From Bacteroidota bacterium (GTDB lineage Bacteria > Bacteroidota > Ignavibacteria > Ignavibacteriales > Melioribacteraceae): 37,901 nt of DNA. How positions within the stretch are numbered: position 1 is the first letter of the stretch; the number at the start of each line of letters is the position of its first letter. The notes under the pieces were generated by a model. The model was given only the letters and a program-made list of their open reading frames with translations. It was not told the DNA's origin and searched no databases. The translations under genes and the position numbers were made by a program. Location of the stretch: NCBI GenBank assembly GCA_023447335.1, contig JAEXOD010000204.1, positions 1-37,901 on the forward strand, given 5' to 3'. Below, in pieces: positions 17,048-25,703 of the stretch.

Positions 17048-17998
17048 TTAACTAAAATTTAACAAATAAACAACATACCCGATATAAACAAAGACTAAAA
17101 ACAATCCTTCTAATCGGTTCAATTTCATGCCTGTTTTTAGAAGAGGAAATAAAAACAAAGTTAATAAAAACATTAAACCAAAATCCACATAACTCATAGA
17201 ATCTGTTTCAATCGGCTTAACAATTGCGGTTAACCCCAATATCCCTATTAAATTAAATATGTTACTGCCTATTATGTTGCCAATTGCAATATCAGCTTCT
17301 TTTTTGAGTGCTGCCACCAACGAAGTAAAAAATTCCGGCAATGAAGTTCCTATAGCAACAATGGTAAGTCCAATAACAGCTTCACTCATATTAAAACTTT
17401 TAGCAATTGCAACCGCACCGTCAACAAATAAGTTGCCTCCGTACACCAGCATTAACAAACCGCCAATTATTAAAACAGCCGAAATACCAAAATTCATTGG
17501 CTTAATATCTTCCACTTCAGTTGACGGTACTACTTCGTTAGAGTGAGTTCTGGATAATTTATAACCGACTACAACATAAACAATTAATCCGGCAAAAAAT
17601 ATAAAACCTTCAAGCCGTGTTAATTTTCCGTCTAGTAAAAATAGAATCGAGAATAAAGTAACACCTATTAATATCGGCATTTCTTTTTTAATAATTTGTT
17701 TACTAATGGAAATAGGATAAATAATAGCTGCAATCCCTAAAATTACGGCAATATTTCCTATATTTGAACCAATTACATTTCCCAAAGATAGTGCACTATA
17801 ACCTGAAATTGCCGCTTTTAAACTAACCAGAAGCTCCGGTGAAGATGTTCCGAACGAAACTATCGTTAATCCGATAATTAAAGGGCTTACATTAAATCTT
17901 TTTGCCAAACCAACACTTCCGCGAACCAAAATTTCGCCGCCTGCTACAAGCAATAGCAGCCCGCCGACTAAAAATAAAGTAATTTGCATAACACTCAT
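17048..17998 (-). CDS. Calcium/sodium antiporter, CaCA family (YrbG-like)
   Basis: An inner-membrane K+-independent Na+/Ca2+ exchanger. Two inverted alpha repeats are clear: IGLTIVSFGTSSPELLVSL with GNVIGSNIGNIAVILG in the first half, and IGLTIVAIGTSLPEFFTSL with GNIIGSNIFNLIGILG in the second. The GTS(S/L)PE and GSN motifs supply the ion-binding residues. About ten hydrophobic helices are visible. The open frame extends to 18121, but that extension overlaps the divergent gene at 18060. The hydrophobic start MSVMQITLFLVGG at 17998 gives the normal length of 316 residues, so that start (or ATG 17989) is chosen. No regulatory partner is nearby. Confidence 0.92.
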   Translation of the reverse strand: MSVMQITLFLVGGLLLLVAGGEILVRGSVGLAKRFNVSPLIIGLTIVSFGTSSPELLVSLKAAISGYSALSLGNVIGSNIGNIAVILGIAAIIYPISISKQIIKKEMPILIGVTLFSILFLLDGKLTRLEGFIFFAGLIVYVVVGYKLSRTHSNEVVPSTEVEDIKPMNFGISAVLIIGGLLMLVYGGNLFVDGAVAIAKSFNMSEAVIGLTIVAIGTSLPEFFTSLVAALKKEADIAIGNIIGSNIFNLIGILGLTAIVKPIETDSMSYVDFGLMFLLTLFLFPLLKTGMKLNRLEGLFLVFVYIGYVVYLLNFS

Positions 17999-18033
17999 AA
18001 TTTTACTAAAATTTCCTAAATTATTTACGATAA

Positions 18034-18039
18034 TATAAT
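18034..18039 (+). promoter_or_regulatory. Possible -10 (TATAAT) in 61-bp divergent promoter region
   Basis: TATAAT ends 20 bp before the ATG at 18060, inside the 61-bp space between two divergent genes, which must hold both promoters. No matching -35 is evident and the region is nearly all A/T, so this is weak. Confidence 0.25.
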
Positions 18040-18059
18040 ATAAAAATACAGAATTTAAT

Positions 18060-18329
18060 ATGACAACAGAACAAAAAGCCAAATGGTTCGATAGTGCGTT
18101 AAGATTTGGATTACAAGACAAGATTCACTTGGTAATGAAATCCAGAGTTAACGGAGTTTCTAATTGGGCTATAATAGATACTGCAACTAATAAAGTGCTA
18201 AATTCCAATTTAGAGTGGGAGGATGAACCACCCATTGAAAAAAGGGACGAATCATTTTTAACTCGTTCACGTTTTCCGTTCGAAACCGCTGTTGAGTTAT
18301 TTAAACAGTTTAAAATGTTTGCCGAGTAA
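18060..18329 (+). CDS. Small hypothetical protein, 89 aa
   Basis: A soluble, charged 89-residue protein without signal peptide or membrane segment. The composition is balanced (WFDSALRFGLQDKIHLVMKS, then NWAIIDTATNKVLNSN) and looks like real coding sequence, unlike the low-complexity shadow frames around it. Its tail (RSRFPFETAVELFKQFKMF) would be helical. The central part resembles a small beta-sheet module in which a value and its units are displayed, but no family is recognised. It is divergent from the antiporter gene and followed by a non-coding stretch. Confidence 0.65.
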   Translation: MTTEQKAKWFDSALRFGLQDKIHLVMKSRVNGVSNWAIIDTATNKVLNSNLEWEDEPPIEKRDESFLTRSRFPFETAVELFKQFKMFAE

Positions 18330-18472
18330 AATATTGGGGGGGGTAAAAGTTAGCAGTGTTGGCCGAAAGGGATTAGTGACGAGTAACGCATGACGCGTAA
18401 CAAGTTTTTTTGCAAAGTAAAGCGTGATGTGAAGAATAATTCAAAATTGAGAATTCAATATTCAAAATTAAA
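18330..18472. repeat. Short low-complexity intergenic block with G8 tract and repeated words
   Basis: A 143-bp gap between convergent genes. It has a run of eight G (18336-18343) in otherwise AT-rich DNA. Next comes a GAC/ACG-rich stretch with related words (GACGAGTAACGC, GACGCGTAAC, 18378-18402), and two copies of TTCAAAATT (18440-18448 and 18461-18469) around a GAATTC. Such patches occur as dispersed intergenic filler in many FCB genomes and may be a decayed small element. Confidence 0.4.
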
Positions 18473-20257
18473 CTATAGCTCTGCAATTAAAATAATTTTT
18501 TCGTTACCTCTTAAAACTTCAATAGTAATTCTTTGACCAACTTTAAATTGTTGCAAACGATTCATATATTCATAAATATCGTTAACGGGCTTACCGTCTA
18601 ATGCAATAATAATATCTCCTTTCTTCATTCCTGCTTTGGCGGCGGGGCGTCCTTCAATAACTGCATCGGCTTTCACTCCTTTAATGTCGCCTCCGCTTAC
18701 ATCCGGCATAATTCCCAGTGTAACTTTAAAACTTCGCCTGGTTTCCGGCTGCTCTTTTGGACCTGATTCCTTAAATACAATCTCTTCGGTTTTATTAGCC
18801 AAAAATTTCGCGATTTTATAAACAAAATCACTTATGTTTTTTTGTCCTTCGTAATTAATCTTGCTGGCTACATCTCTCGGAGTGTGGTAATCGTCATGAA
18901 TTCCGCTAAAAAAGAAAAGTACGGATATATCTTTTGAATAAAATGAAGCGTGATCGCTCGGTCCATACCCTTCATTAGAGTATTTAATATTTAAGCTTTC
19001 GTCTTTTGCTAGTAATTCCAATTCTTTTGCTATATTTTGCTCTGTCCCTACTCCGCCGATTGATAAACCTTTAGTTTCGGGGTTTTGCCTTCCTACCATA
19101 TCCAAGTTAAGCATGAGTTTTATTTTTTTCAAGTCAACGGGCGGATTATTAACAAAATATTTCGAACCTAAAAGTCCCATTTCTTCACCGGTAAAAGCAA
19201 CAACTATAAAGCTGCGTTTTAAATTTTCTTTTTCGGCTGCTAATTTTTCAACTATTTCAATAATTGAAGCAGTACCGCTTGCATTATCATCTGCACCGTT
19301 ATGAACGGCAGAAGTATCCGGTACACGACTCCCGCTTCCGTACCCACCAAGTCCCAAGTGGTCAAAATGAGCGCCTAAAACAATATATTCGTCACTTAAA
19401 ATCGGATCATTTCCTTTTAATAAATAAACGACATTGGCAGTTTTAGCTTTATTTTTTATTATCTCTGCCGTAAGTTCTACATCTAAATCCAAATCAGCAC
19501 TAAAAACAGCTTTTTGGTCACTAATCATATCTTCAAGCAAATCAAGCGTCAAATCAATTTTGGCGAACAGTGAAGCGGCAGCTTTTCTTGTTAAATTAAT
19601 AACCGGAATTCCGATACTATTTTGGTTTCCTTCATAAGATAAAGGAATTAATGTATCATCTTTTTCGTATTTAGAACCGGTTACAATAATTACTCCCTTT
19701 GCTCCTTTATCTTTAGCCGTATATACTTTTTTTAGCAACCCGGCATAAGGCGAAAGTTGGTTTGTGCTATCAAACGAAGGAGTACCGCGTAAAATCACAA
19801 CAATTTTATCTTTTACATCTAAATTATAATCATTCCATTTAATGTTTTCGTCATCTACCGTTAATCCGTATCCTACAAATGCAGCTTTTCCGGAAACACT
19901 TGAGCTTGAGCTAAATGAAAGCGGGGTAAAATCTTTACCAAGTTCAAACCCATGCCCGTCTATTACTAAGGTATTTTTTCCCGCACTAATAGATGTAACT
20001 ACTTCAAATTTTTGCAAGCCGTTATCATATAGAGGAATTAGATTTAATGCTTGTAATTGTGTCTTAATATACTCTGCCGATTTTACGTCCCCCTCAGTCC
20101 CCGGTTTTCTTCCTCCGAATTCGTCACTTGCCAAAGTAAAAACATGATCTTTTAATTCCTGCAAGGTTATCTCTTTATCGGTGTTTATTTGACCGAAGGT
20201 TGTTATCGAGAATAAAAAAACAAAAGCAAAATAAGAACCAAATTTATTTATTTTCAT
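18473..20257 (-). CDS. M28 family metallopeptidase with PA and PDZ domains
   Basis: An exported 594-residue aminopeptidase-type enzyme: signal peptide about 1-22, a protease-associated (PA) insert at about 120-235, the M28 catalytic core at about 280-490, and a C-terminal PDZ domain at about 505-594 (GRPAAKAGMKKGDIIIALDG). Zinc ligands and catalytic residues are all present: His297 (GAHFDHLG), Asp323 (GADDNASG), Glu358-Glu359 (FTGEEMGLLG), Asp386 (LNLDMVGRQ) and His436 (SDHASFY). It has no T9SS domain, so unlike the M28 enzyme at 3881 it should act in the periplasm. It lies 15 bp after the DUF971 gene and is probably co-transcribed with it. Confidence 0.93.
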   Translation of the reverse strand: MKINKFGSYFAFVFLFSITTFGQINTDKEITLQELKDHVFTLASDEFGGRKPGTEGDVKSAEYIKTQLQALNLIPLYDNGLQKFEVVTSISAGKNTLVIDGHGFELGKDFTPLSFSSSSSVSGKAAFVGYGLTVDDENIKWNDYNLDVKDKIVVILRGTPSFDSTNQLSPYAGLLKKVYTAKDKGAKGVIIVTGSKYEKDDTLIPLSYEGNQNSIGIPVINLTRKAAASLFAKIDLTLDLLEDMISDQKAVFSADLDLDVELTAEIIKNKAKTANVVYLLKGNDPILSDEYIVLGAHFDHLGLGGYGSGSRVPDTSAVHNGADDNASGTASIIEIVEKLAAEKENLKRSFIVVAFTGEEMGLLGSKYFVNNPPVDLKKIKLMLNLDMVGRQNPETKGLSIGGVGTEQNIAKELELLAKDESLNIKYSNEGYGPSDHASFYSKDISVLFFFSGIHDDYHTPRDVASKINYEGQKNISDFVYKIAKFLANKTEEIVFKESGPKEQPETRRSFKVTLGIMPDVSGGDIKGVKADAVIEGRPAAKAGMKKGDIIIALDGKPVNDIYEYMNRLQQFKVGQRITIEVLRGNEKIILIAEL

Positions 20258-20272
20258 TTCATCAATCCAAAA

Positions 20273-20647
20273 TTAATGATTATGACCGTCTTCATGATTA
20301 TGATCGTGCTCAAAATCTTGATGCAAACTATCTTTAACTTCAAGATATTCACCCAATTTTTTTAATAAGTCCCAAGAGTAAATTCCGTAATCGTAACCGT
20401 CTTTCCATTTAATATTAAGGGCATAACTTCCTACAATTTCAATTTTATCCACTTCATATTTACCCGGTTTATCAGCTCCTTTAGCGGGAGCAGGGTAATG
20501 ACGCCATAAAATGGTTTCGCCTTTGTTTTGAGCATCAGGTGTTTCGTCACGTAAAAACTTTAGCGGAAAACTCTGCTCTTTACCGTTATCCCATACAATA
20601 ATTAAGGACTCTTGTTTATTAAGTTTTATTTGTTTTGGTTTTAGCAT
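20273..20647 (-). CDS. DUF971 domain protein with histidine-rich tail
   Basis: A 124-residue soluble protein. Residues about 1-105 match DUF971 (the gamma-butyrobetaine hydroxylase N-terminal-like domain), with DNGKEQSFPLKFLRDETPD, a WRHYPAPAKG insert and WKDGYDYGIYSWDLLKKLGE. The domain is often found near or fused to Mrp/ApbC Fe-S carriers. The last 16 residues (HQDFEHDHNHEDGHNH) are rich in His, Asp and Glu, as in metal-chaperone tails; this extension is not part of the core domain. It sits between the prohibitin gene (11-bp gap) and the M28-PDZ gene. Confidence 0.85.
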   Translation of the reverse strand: MLKPKQIKLNKQESLIIVWDNGKEQSFPLKFLRDETPDAQNKGETILWRHYPAPAKGADKPGKYEVDKIEIVGSYALNIKWKDGYDYGIYSWDLLKKLGEYLEVKDSLHQDFEHDHNHEDGHNH

Positions 20648-20658
20648 ATTAACTCTTT

Positions 20659-21537
20659 CTAATTGTTTCCTAAAATAATCGGTAAACCTTCTTTACCGGA
20701 ACCTATAACAACAATTTTGGAATTTTGGGAATTAGCAAGTTTTTCGGTTGCTTCTATTCCTTTCCATTTTAGTAAATTCTCGCTAATCCCTTTTGATACG
20801 ATATCTTGAAAATCAGCAATACCGCGTGCTTCAATTCGCTTCCTTTCAGCTTCTTGTTCTTCTTTTTGCAAAATAAACTGCATTCTTTTACTCTCTTGTT
20901 CGGATTTTAACTTTTCTTCAATAGAAGCCGTTAACCCGGGAGGTAACATTATTTGACGTAAAGGAACTGCTTCCACTAATATTCCGCGAGGACCGACCAA
21001 ACTTGCCAGCTCATCTCTAATCTGTTTAGCCAAAATTTCTCTACCTGCGGTATATAATGCTTGAGCATCATACTTTGCCGTTACACCACGAACAACCGAC
21101 CTGAATTGCGGAATTAAAATAACGTCCACATAGTTAGGACCAACTGTTTTATAAATCTTTGAAGCGTTATCGGGATCAAGGCTATAAAGTAAACTTATTT
21201 CAAGCTGAACACTTAATCCTTCTTGAGATGGAACAGACATCATTTCTTTAAGCTCTTGAGTTTTTATACTAAACTTAAATATTTCTGCAAGTGGATTAAC
21301 CGTATTAACACCGCTTTTTAAGGTATTAGAGCTAACATTACCTAAAAAGTCAACTACTCCAACAGAACCGGCAGGTATTACCGTAAATATTTGAATTACT
21401 GCCAAAATTAAAGCAATAAATGTTCCTGCCAAAGCAAATCCGGATTCTTGAGTTTTACCGCGTTTTTTTGCACTTAAAAAAAAAGTAAATGCTACTATCG
21501 TAGCCAATAATGCTAATAAAAATAACATAGCTTGCAC
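20659..21537 (-). CDS. Prohibitin/SPFH (band 7) family membrane protein
   Basis: A 292-residue scaffold protein of the SPFH superfamily. The N-terminus has two hydrophobic segments (about 2-21 and 35-53). The band 7 domain follows (about 52-215), with VIPAGSVGVVDFLGNV, GVNTVNPLAEIFKFSIKTQE and VEAVPLRQIMLPPGL. Next comes a charged coiled coil (about 220-255, EEKLKSEQESKRMQFILQKE). In prohibitins such rings organise membrane microdomains and modulate membrane proteases. The two-helix N-terminus is a little longer than the single anchor usual for prohibitin. The gene starts the DUF971/M28-PDZ cluster. Confidence 0.9.
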   Translation of the reverse strand: MQAMLFLLALLATIVAFTFFLSAKKRGKTQESGFALAGTFIALILAVIQIFTVIPAGSVGVVDFLGNVSSNTLKSGVNTVNPLAEIFKFSIKTQELKEMMSVPSQEGLSVQLEISLLYSLDPDNASKIYKTVGPNYVDVILIPQFRSVVRGVTAKYDAQALYTAGREILAKQIRDELASLVGPRGILVEAVPLRQIMLPPGLTASIEEKLKSEQESKRMQFILQKEEQEAERKRIEARGIADFQDIVSKGISENLLKWKGIEATEKLANSQNSKIVVIGSGKEGLPIILGNN

Positions 21538-21619
21538 CTTTAAAAAAGTTTGTATTTAAATATAATTTAAAACAGAATAAAATTAAATGTATAAAAGAAA
21601 TTTAATTTTAAAATCAAAG

Positions 21620-23512
21620 TTAATCTTTCCTTCCGCCAAGATTTTTAGCTAAAAAAGATTCAAGTTTTTTAAAAAACTCAATTCTATTGTTCTCGTTAGT
21701 AAATCCGTGCCCTTCATCCTTGTAAACAATATAATCAATTTGGTTATTAGTTTTTTTGAGTTTCTGTACAAAACTATCAGTTATAGAAATTTTTATTTTT
21801 GGATCATTTGCACCTTGTGCAATTAAAACATTACCTTTAATTCTCTCTGCTAAATCATAAGGAGAAGAATTTCGCAGCATTATACTATCGTTGATGGGAT
21901 GACCTACCATTTTATACATCATTTCTTTAAACGGTTCCCAGTCAGCGGGAATAGTAGAAATAAAAGAACGTAAGTCTATTAAACCACTATAACTTGCGGC
22001 ACATTTGTATAATTCCGGATATTTAATTACTCCCATTAAAGCCGCATATCCTCCAAACGAAAAACCATATATACCAATTCTATCAGGATCAGCAATACCC
22101 TGCTCAATTAACCATTTTGTACCGTCGGCAATATCATCTTGCATTTTCCCTCCCCATTCTTTGAAGCCGGCAAGTATAAATTCCTTTCCGTATCCGGTAC
22201 TCCCTCTGTAGTTAACTTGCAACACTGCATACCCTCTGTTGCATAAAAATTGGACACTACTATTATACCCCCATTCATCACGCATCCAAGGACCTCCGTG
22301 AGGCATAACGATAACCGGTAAATTTGAAGATTTAGTATTTGGCGGTAGAGATAAATATCCTTCAATTCTTTTACCGTCTCGAGCTACAAAACTTATCGGT
22401 TTCATCTCTGCCAAATCTTCAGAATCAAGATCGGAATTAACTTCTGCAAGTTTAGTTAATTCATTTTCTGATTTGATAAACAAATAATACTCACCCATAC
22501 TCCTATCTGAAAAAGTTCTGATAATAAATCTTTCTTCTTTTATATCAATACTTTCAAAAATAAAATTATCGTTTTGCAATTCATTCTTAATTTTTTTCGC
22601 AATCGTTTCAAAATCTTTATTCAAATAAATTGTAACCGGACGTAAATTTGTTATGCTAACTCCAATAAGTTTTTTGGTATATGTTGTGAATACAGCATCT
22701 TTAATATCTACAAAATTGTTTTCGTAAATTTTGTCGATTTCCTTTTTTTCTTTAATATCATATTTAATTAAAGCAATTTTATCTCTATTGAAATTTGATA
22801 ACGCATAAATTTCATTTTTGTTTTCGGTAAAGCTAATTGGCTTAAAGTCATCTTCAAACCCTGTTACAAAAAACATTTTAAATTGGTCTTTATCAGATTG
22901 TCTAAAATAATATCCTGTATTAACACCGTCTGTTGACGACACTATTCGTATAACTTTATCATCATCTGGTAAAAACCACGTGATTTTCCCGTTATTCTTT
23001 AATATTTCTTTTTGTTCTTTAGTGTTAATATTTAACAAAAACACGTCATATACTTGTTTTTGTCTTTTGTTGCTTGCTATTAAAAGATTATCTTTTTTAT
23101 CTAAAACAGAATTTAACACATAAATGTTACTATTAGATTCACCCGCAAGATGTGAAGTTTGTTTGTTTTTAATATCAACAATAAATAACTGGAAATTTTC
23201 ATTTCCTATTAAATCCAACCCGTAAATTAATTTTGTATTGTTAACCCAAAAATAGTTACGAATATCCCTAACAGTTGAATTGGTAATTTGTGTTCCGTGT
23301 TTTTCGCCAATTTTTTGGATAAATATATTTAACTTCCCTTTAATAGGTGCCAAATATGATATATAATTTCCGTCAGGAGAAATTTTATATACAAGCCTAT
23401 CGGGATTTTTGAAGAATTGCTCTGTCTTTATCAACGGAACTCTGTTGAAATCAGATTTACACCCCATAAAAGAAATAATAACAAACAAAAATAATATATT
23501 TAAGAATTTCAT
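21620..23512 (-). CDS. S9 family prolyl oligopeptidase-like lipoprotein
   Basis: A 630-residue serine peptidase with an N-terminal beta-propeller and a C-terminal alpha/beta-hydrolase domain, of the DPP-IV/acylaminoacyl-peptidase type. A lipobox ends in Cys18 (VIISFMGC), so it is a lipoprotein of the periplasm or outer membrane. The catalytic triad is Ser485 (GFSFGG), Asp570 (GANDPK) and His602 (DEGHGF); the oxyanion strand reads PVIVMPHGGPWMRDEWGY. Residues about 40-370 make the propeller that gates access to short peptides. The gene stands between the prohibitin cluster and RlmD, with gaps of 82 and 63 bp, and is probably its own unit. Confidence 0.92.
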   Translation of the reverse strand: MKFLNILFLFVIISFMGCKSDFNRVPLIKTEQFFKNPDRLVYKISPDGNYISYLAPIKGKLNIFIQKIGEKHGTQITNSTVRDIRNYFWVNNTKLIYGLDLIGNENFQLFIVDIKNKQTSHLAGESNSNIYVLNSVLDKKDNLLIASNKRQKQVYDVFLLNINTKEQKEILKNNGKITWFLPDDDKVIRIVSSTDGVNTGYYFRQSDKDQFKMFFVTGFEDDFKPISFTENKNEIYALSNFNRDKIALIKYDIKEKKEIDKIYENNFVDIKDAVFTTYTKKLIGVSITNLRPVTIYLNKDFETIAKKIKNELQNDNFIFESIDIKEERFIIRTFSDRSMGEYYLFIKSENELTKLAEVNSDLDSEDLAEMKPISFVARDGKRIEGYLSLPPNTKSSNLPVIVMPHGGPWMRDEWGYNSSVQFLCNRGYAVLQVNYRGSTGYGKEFILAGFKEWGGKMQDDIADGTKWLIEQGIADPDRIGIYGFSFGGYAALMGVIKYPELYKCAASYSGLIDLRSFISTIPADWEPFKEMMYKMVGHPINDSIMLRNSSPYDLAERIKGNVLIAQGANDPKIKISITDSFVQKLKKTNNQIDYIVYKDEGHGFTNENNRIEFFKKLESFLAKNLGGRKD

Positions 23513-23575
23513 TTAATACATCCGCTATTTAATAACATATTAGACGTATAAATGTTAATAAAGTTATAATTTTGC

Positions 23576-25000
23576 TTATTTTTCTAATAAGGCTACATTT
23601 TCAATGTGGTAAGTATGCGGAAACATGTCTACGGGTTTAACTTTTAATAATTTGTAACCGCCCTCTATTAGTAATTTAATATCTCTTGCTTGAGTAGCCG
23701 GATTACAACTTACATAAACAATACGTTTAGGAGAAAGATGTATAATGTCTTTTACGGTTGTCGGATTCATTCCGCTGCGAGGCGGATCGGCAATTAGTAT
23801 ATCGGGTTTTTCAAGCTCATTCTTTTCAATCAAATTCAAAAATGATTTATTTAAATCTGCAGTAAATAATTTTACGTTATCAATATTATTAATTGAAATA
23901 TTTATTTCGCCGTCTGCTATTGCGGATTCAACCGTTTCAAATCCAAACACCTTTTTTGCATCTTCCGAAACATAGATTGATATAGTTCCCGCTCCGCAAT
24001 ATAAATCATATACAACATCGTTTACAGTTATATCGGCATATTCTTTTGCTGTTGAATATAATTTTTCGGCTTGTTTTGTATTAGTTTGAAAAAATGAATT
24101 TGCACTTATTCTAAACTTAAATTTCCCAATATAATCGTAATTTACTCCGTTACCATAATATAGTTTTTCGTAATCGCCGAATGCGATCGAGGCTTTTTTT
24201 TGACTAATGTTATTAACAAAAGTAGTAACTTCCGGACATATTTTAAGCAATTCTTTACAATAATCTATCATTAGGTCGTCATTTTCTTCTGAAGTAACAA
24301 GATTTACCATAACGTCATTAGTATGAAATGCCGTTCTTATCACTAAATTTCTTAAAATTCCCTCATGTGTTTTAGTAGAATATATCGATATTTCTTTACT
24401 TTTAAAATAATCTCTCGTAAAATTAAGAATTCTATTACTCAACTCAGATTGTAAAAAACATTCTTTAATATCCAACACTTTATCGTACATATTTGGCAAA
24501 TGCATACCTAATGCAAAATCTCGATCGGCAATATCAAAATTATTATTAATTTCATCGGGAGTAAGCCAGCGTTTTACCGCAAAAGAGTATTCCATCTTGT
24601 TACGATAATAAAAATAATTTTCTGCTTTTACAATTTTCTCAAATTCAAAGTTAAATAAACCTCCTAATCTTTCAAAAATATCTTTTACTTGAGCTTGTTT
24701 ATATTCAGCTTGATTATCGTAAATCATATCTTGCTGTTTACAACCACCGCAATATAAGGAATAACTACACTTTGGATCTGTTCTAACCGGAGAAGGAGTT
24801 ATAATGGTTTTAACTGCCGCCTCTGCATAAGTTTTTTTATATTTAGTAATCGCAACTTCTAAAGTATCACCCGGGTAACCGCCATGTACAAATATTACAA
24901 GTTTTTTATCTTCGTTTCCGTCAATGTTAATTTTAGCAATCCCTTTCCCTTCAAATGCATAATCTGTAATTGTTACAGTTAATATTTCCCCTTTTTTCAA
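23576..25000 (-). CDS. rlmD: RlmD-type 23S rRNA (uracil-C5)-methyltransferase, TTG start
   Basis: A 474-residue RNA uracil-C5 methyltransferase of the RlmD/TrmA class. An N-terminal TRAM domain (about 1-60) is followed by the four cysteines of a 4Fe-4S cluster (Cys78, Cys84, Cys87 and Cys181). A SAM-binding motif DLYCGAGTISIYV, the DPPRSGM motif and the catalytic-Cys motif YVSCNPATQARD complete the picture. Whether U1939 or another position (RlmCD, U747) is modified cannot be read. The start is TTG at 25000, directly after the TAA of the upstream methyltransferase, with GGAG about ten bases before it; no nearby ATG preserves the TRAM domain. It is the last gene of a five-gene operon. Confidence 0.92.
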   Translation of the reverse strand: MKKGEILTVTITDYAFEGKGIAKINIDGNEDKKLVIFVHGGYPGDTLEVAITKYKKTYAEAAVKTIITPSPVRTDPKCSYSLYCGGCKQQDMIYDNQAEYKQAQVKDIFERLGGLFNFEFEKIVKAENYFYYRNKMEYSFAVKRWLTPDEINNNFDIADRDFALGMHLPNMYDKVLDIKECFLQSELSNRILNFTRDYFKSKEISIYSTKTHEGILRNLVIRTAFHTNDVMVNLVTSEENDDLMIDYCKELLKICPEVTTFVNNISQKKASIAFGDYEKLYYGNGVNYDYIGKFKFRISANSFFQTNTKQAEKLYSTAKEYADITVNDVVYDLYCGAGTISIYVSEDAKKVFGFETVESAIADGEINISINNIDNVKLFTADLNKSFLNLIEKNELEKPDILIADPPRSGMNPTTVKDIIHLSPKRIVYVSCNPATQARDIKLLIEGGYKLLKVKPVDMFPHTYHIENVALLEK

Positions 25001-25702
25001 TTATTTTCTCCGTAATTCTAAAATTTTAAAACCAATATACTTAACGGCATTAAATTTCATAAAGAGATTTGACTCGTGGCTAATTCTTTTAAGAATTTTT
25101 TTATAATAACTTTGTTCATTATCATTTAACTTATCTTTGGATTGATTTAATTGACGTTTACATTCAAAATAATAATCCATTAATAATTTATCGTGGTTTT
25201 CTTCATATTTAACCTCGAAACCAATCTCTTCATAATACTTAACAATTTGGTCTTCAAAAATAGGGTGTAAATCGGAATTATCCAATGCATTTTTCATAAA
25301 AACAGGCAGATCGGATTCTTTTGAGTATATTTCACCAATTACCACCAATCCGTCAGGTTTTGTAATCCTTTTTAGTTCTTTAAGAATTTTTCTCCTATTC
25401 CCTGTAGAAACGGAAGCCTGTGCATAAACAAAATCAAAAGTCTCTTTATCAAAATCTGTTTGACAATAATCCATAATTCTGGTCTTTACACCACTCTCAC
25501 CTTCTAAAAAAACTTTACTTCCGATCAGTGCCTCAAAATCAGGTACAATTAATTCTACTTCATTATTAGACATTTTTGCAAATTTAATTGCTACCGATTC
25601 GCTAAACGTACCTACAACAAGCACTTTTTTATCAGTTAAATTTACATTTTCAATTACATAATTTAATTGACTATTTAATCCCGGTAAAAATATTTTTTCC
25701 AT
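25001..25702 (-). CDS. Class I SAM-dependent methyltransferase-like protein
   Basis: A 233-residue protein with a Rossmann methyltransferase layout: beta1 motif KKVLVVGTFSESVAIKFAK, a central FDFVYAQASVSTGNRRKILK segment, and KRITKPDGLVVIGEIY, which resembles methyltransf_11 proteins. The usual GxGxG of motif I is degraded to GTFSES, so SAM binding is uncertain. The last 60 residues are charged and helical. Its stop abuts the rlmD start, and its own start lies one base after the TolC stop, so it is a member of the efflux operon. The substrate is unknown. Confidence 0.75.
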   Translation of the reverse strand: MEKIFLPGLNSQLNYVIENVNLTDKKVLVVGTFSESVAIKFAKMSNNEVELIVPDFEALIGSKVFLEGESGVKTRIMDYCQTDFDKETFDFVYAQASVSTGNRRKILKELKRITKPDGLVVIGEIYSKESDLPVFMKNALDNSDLHPIFEDQIVKYYEEIGFEVKYEENHDKLLMDYYFECKRQLNQSKDKLNDNEQSYYKKILKRISHESNLFMKFNAVKYIGFKILELRRK

Positions 25703-25703
25703 T

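Noticed and set aside
18000..18121. N-terminal extension of the Na+/Ca2+ exchanger to 18121
   Set aside because: It adds 41 residues without family similarity and overlaps the divergent gene at 18060; the start at 17998 gives the standard length.
21615..21622. A minus-strand TAACTTTG box for the prohibitin gene
   Set aside because: It overlaps the stop codon of the upstream S9 gene and the nearest TTG is only 14 bases away instead of 19-21.
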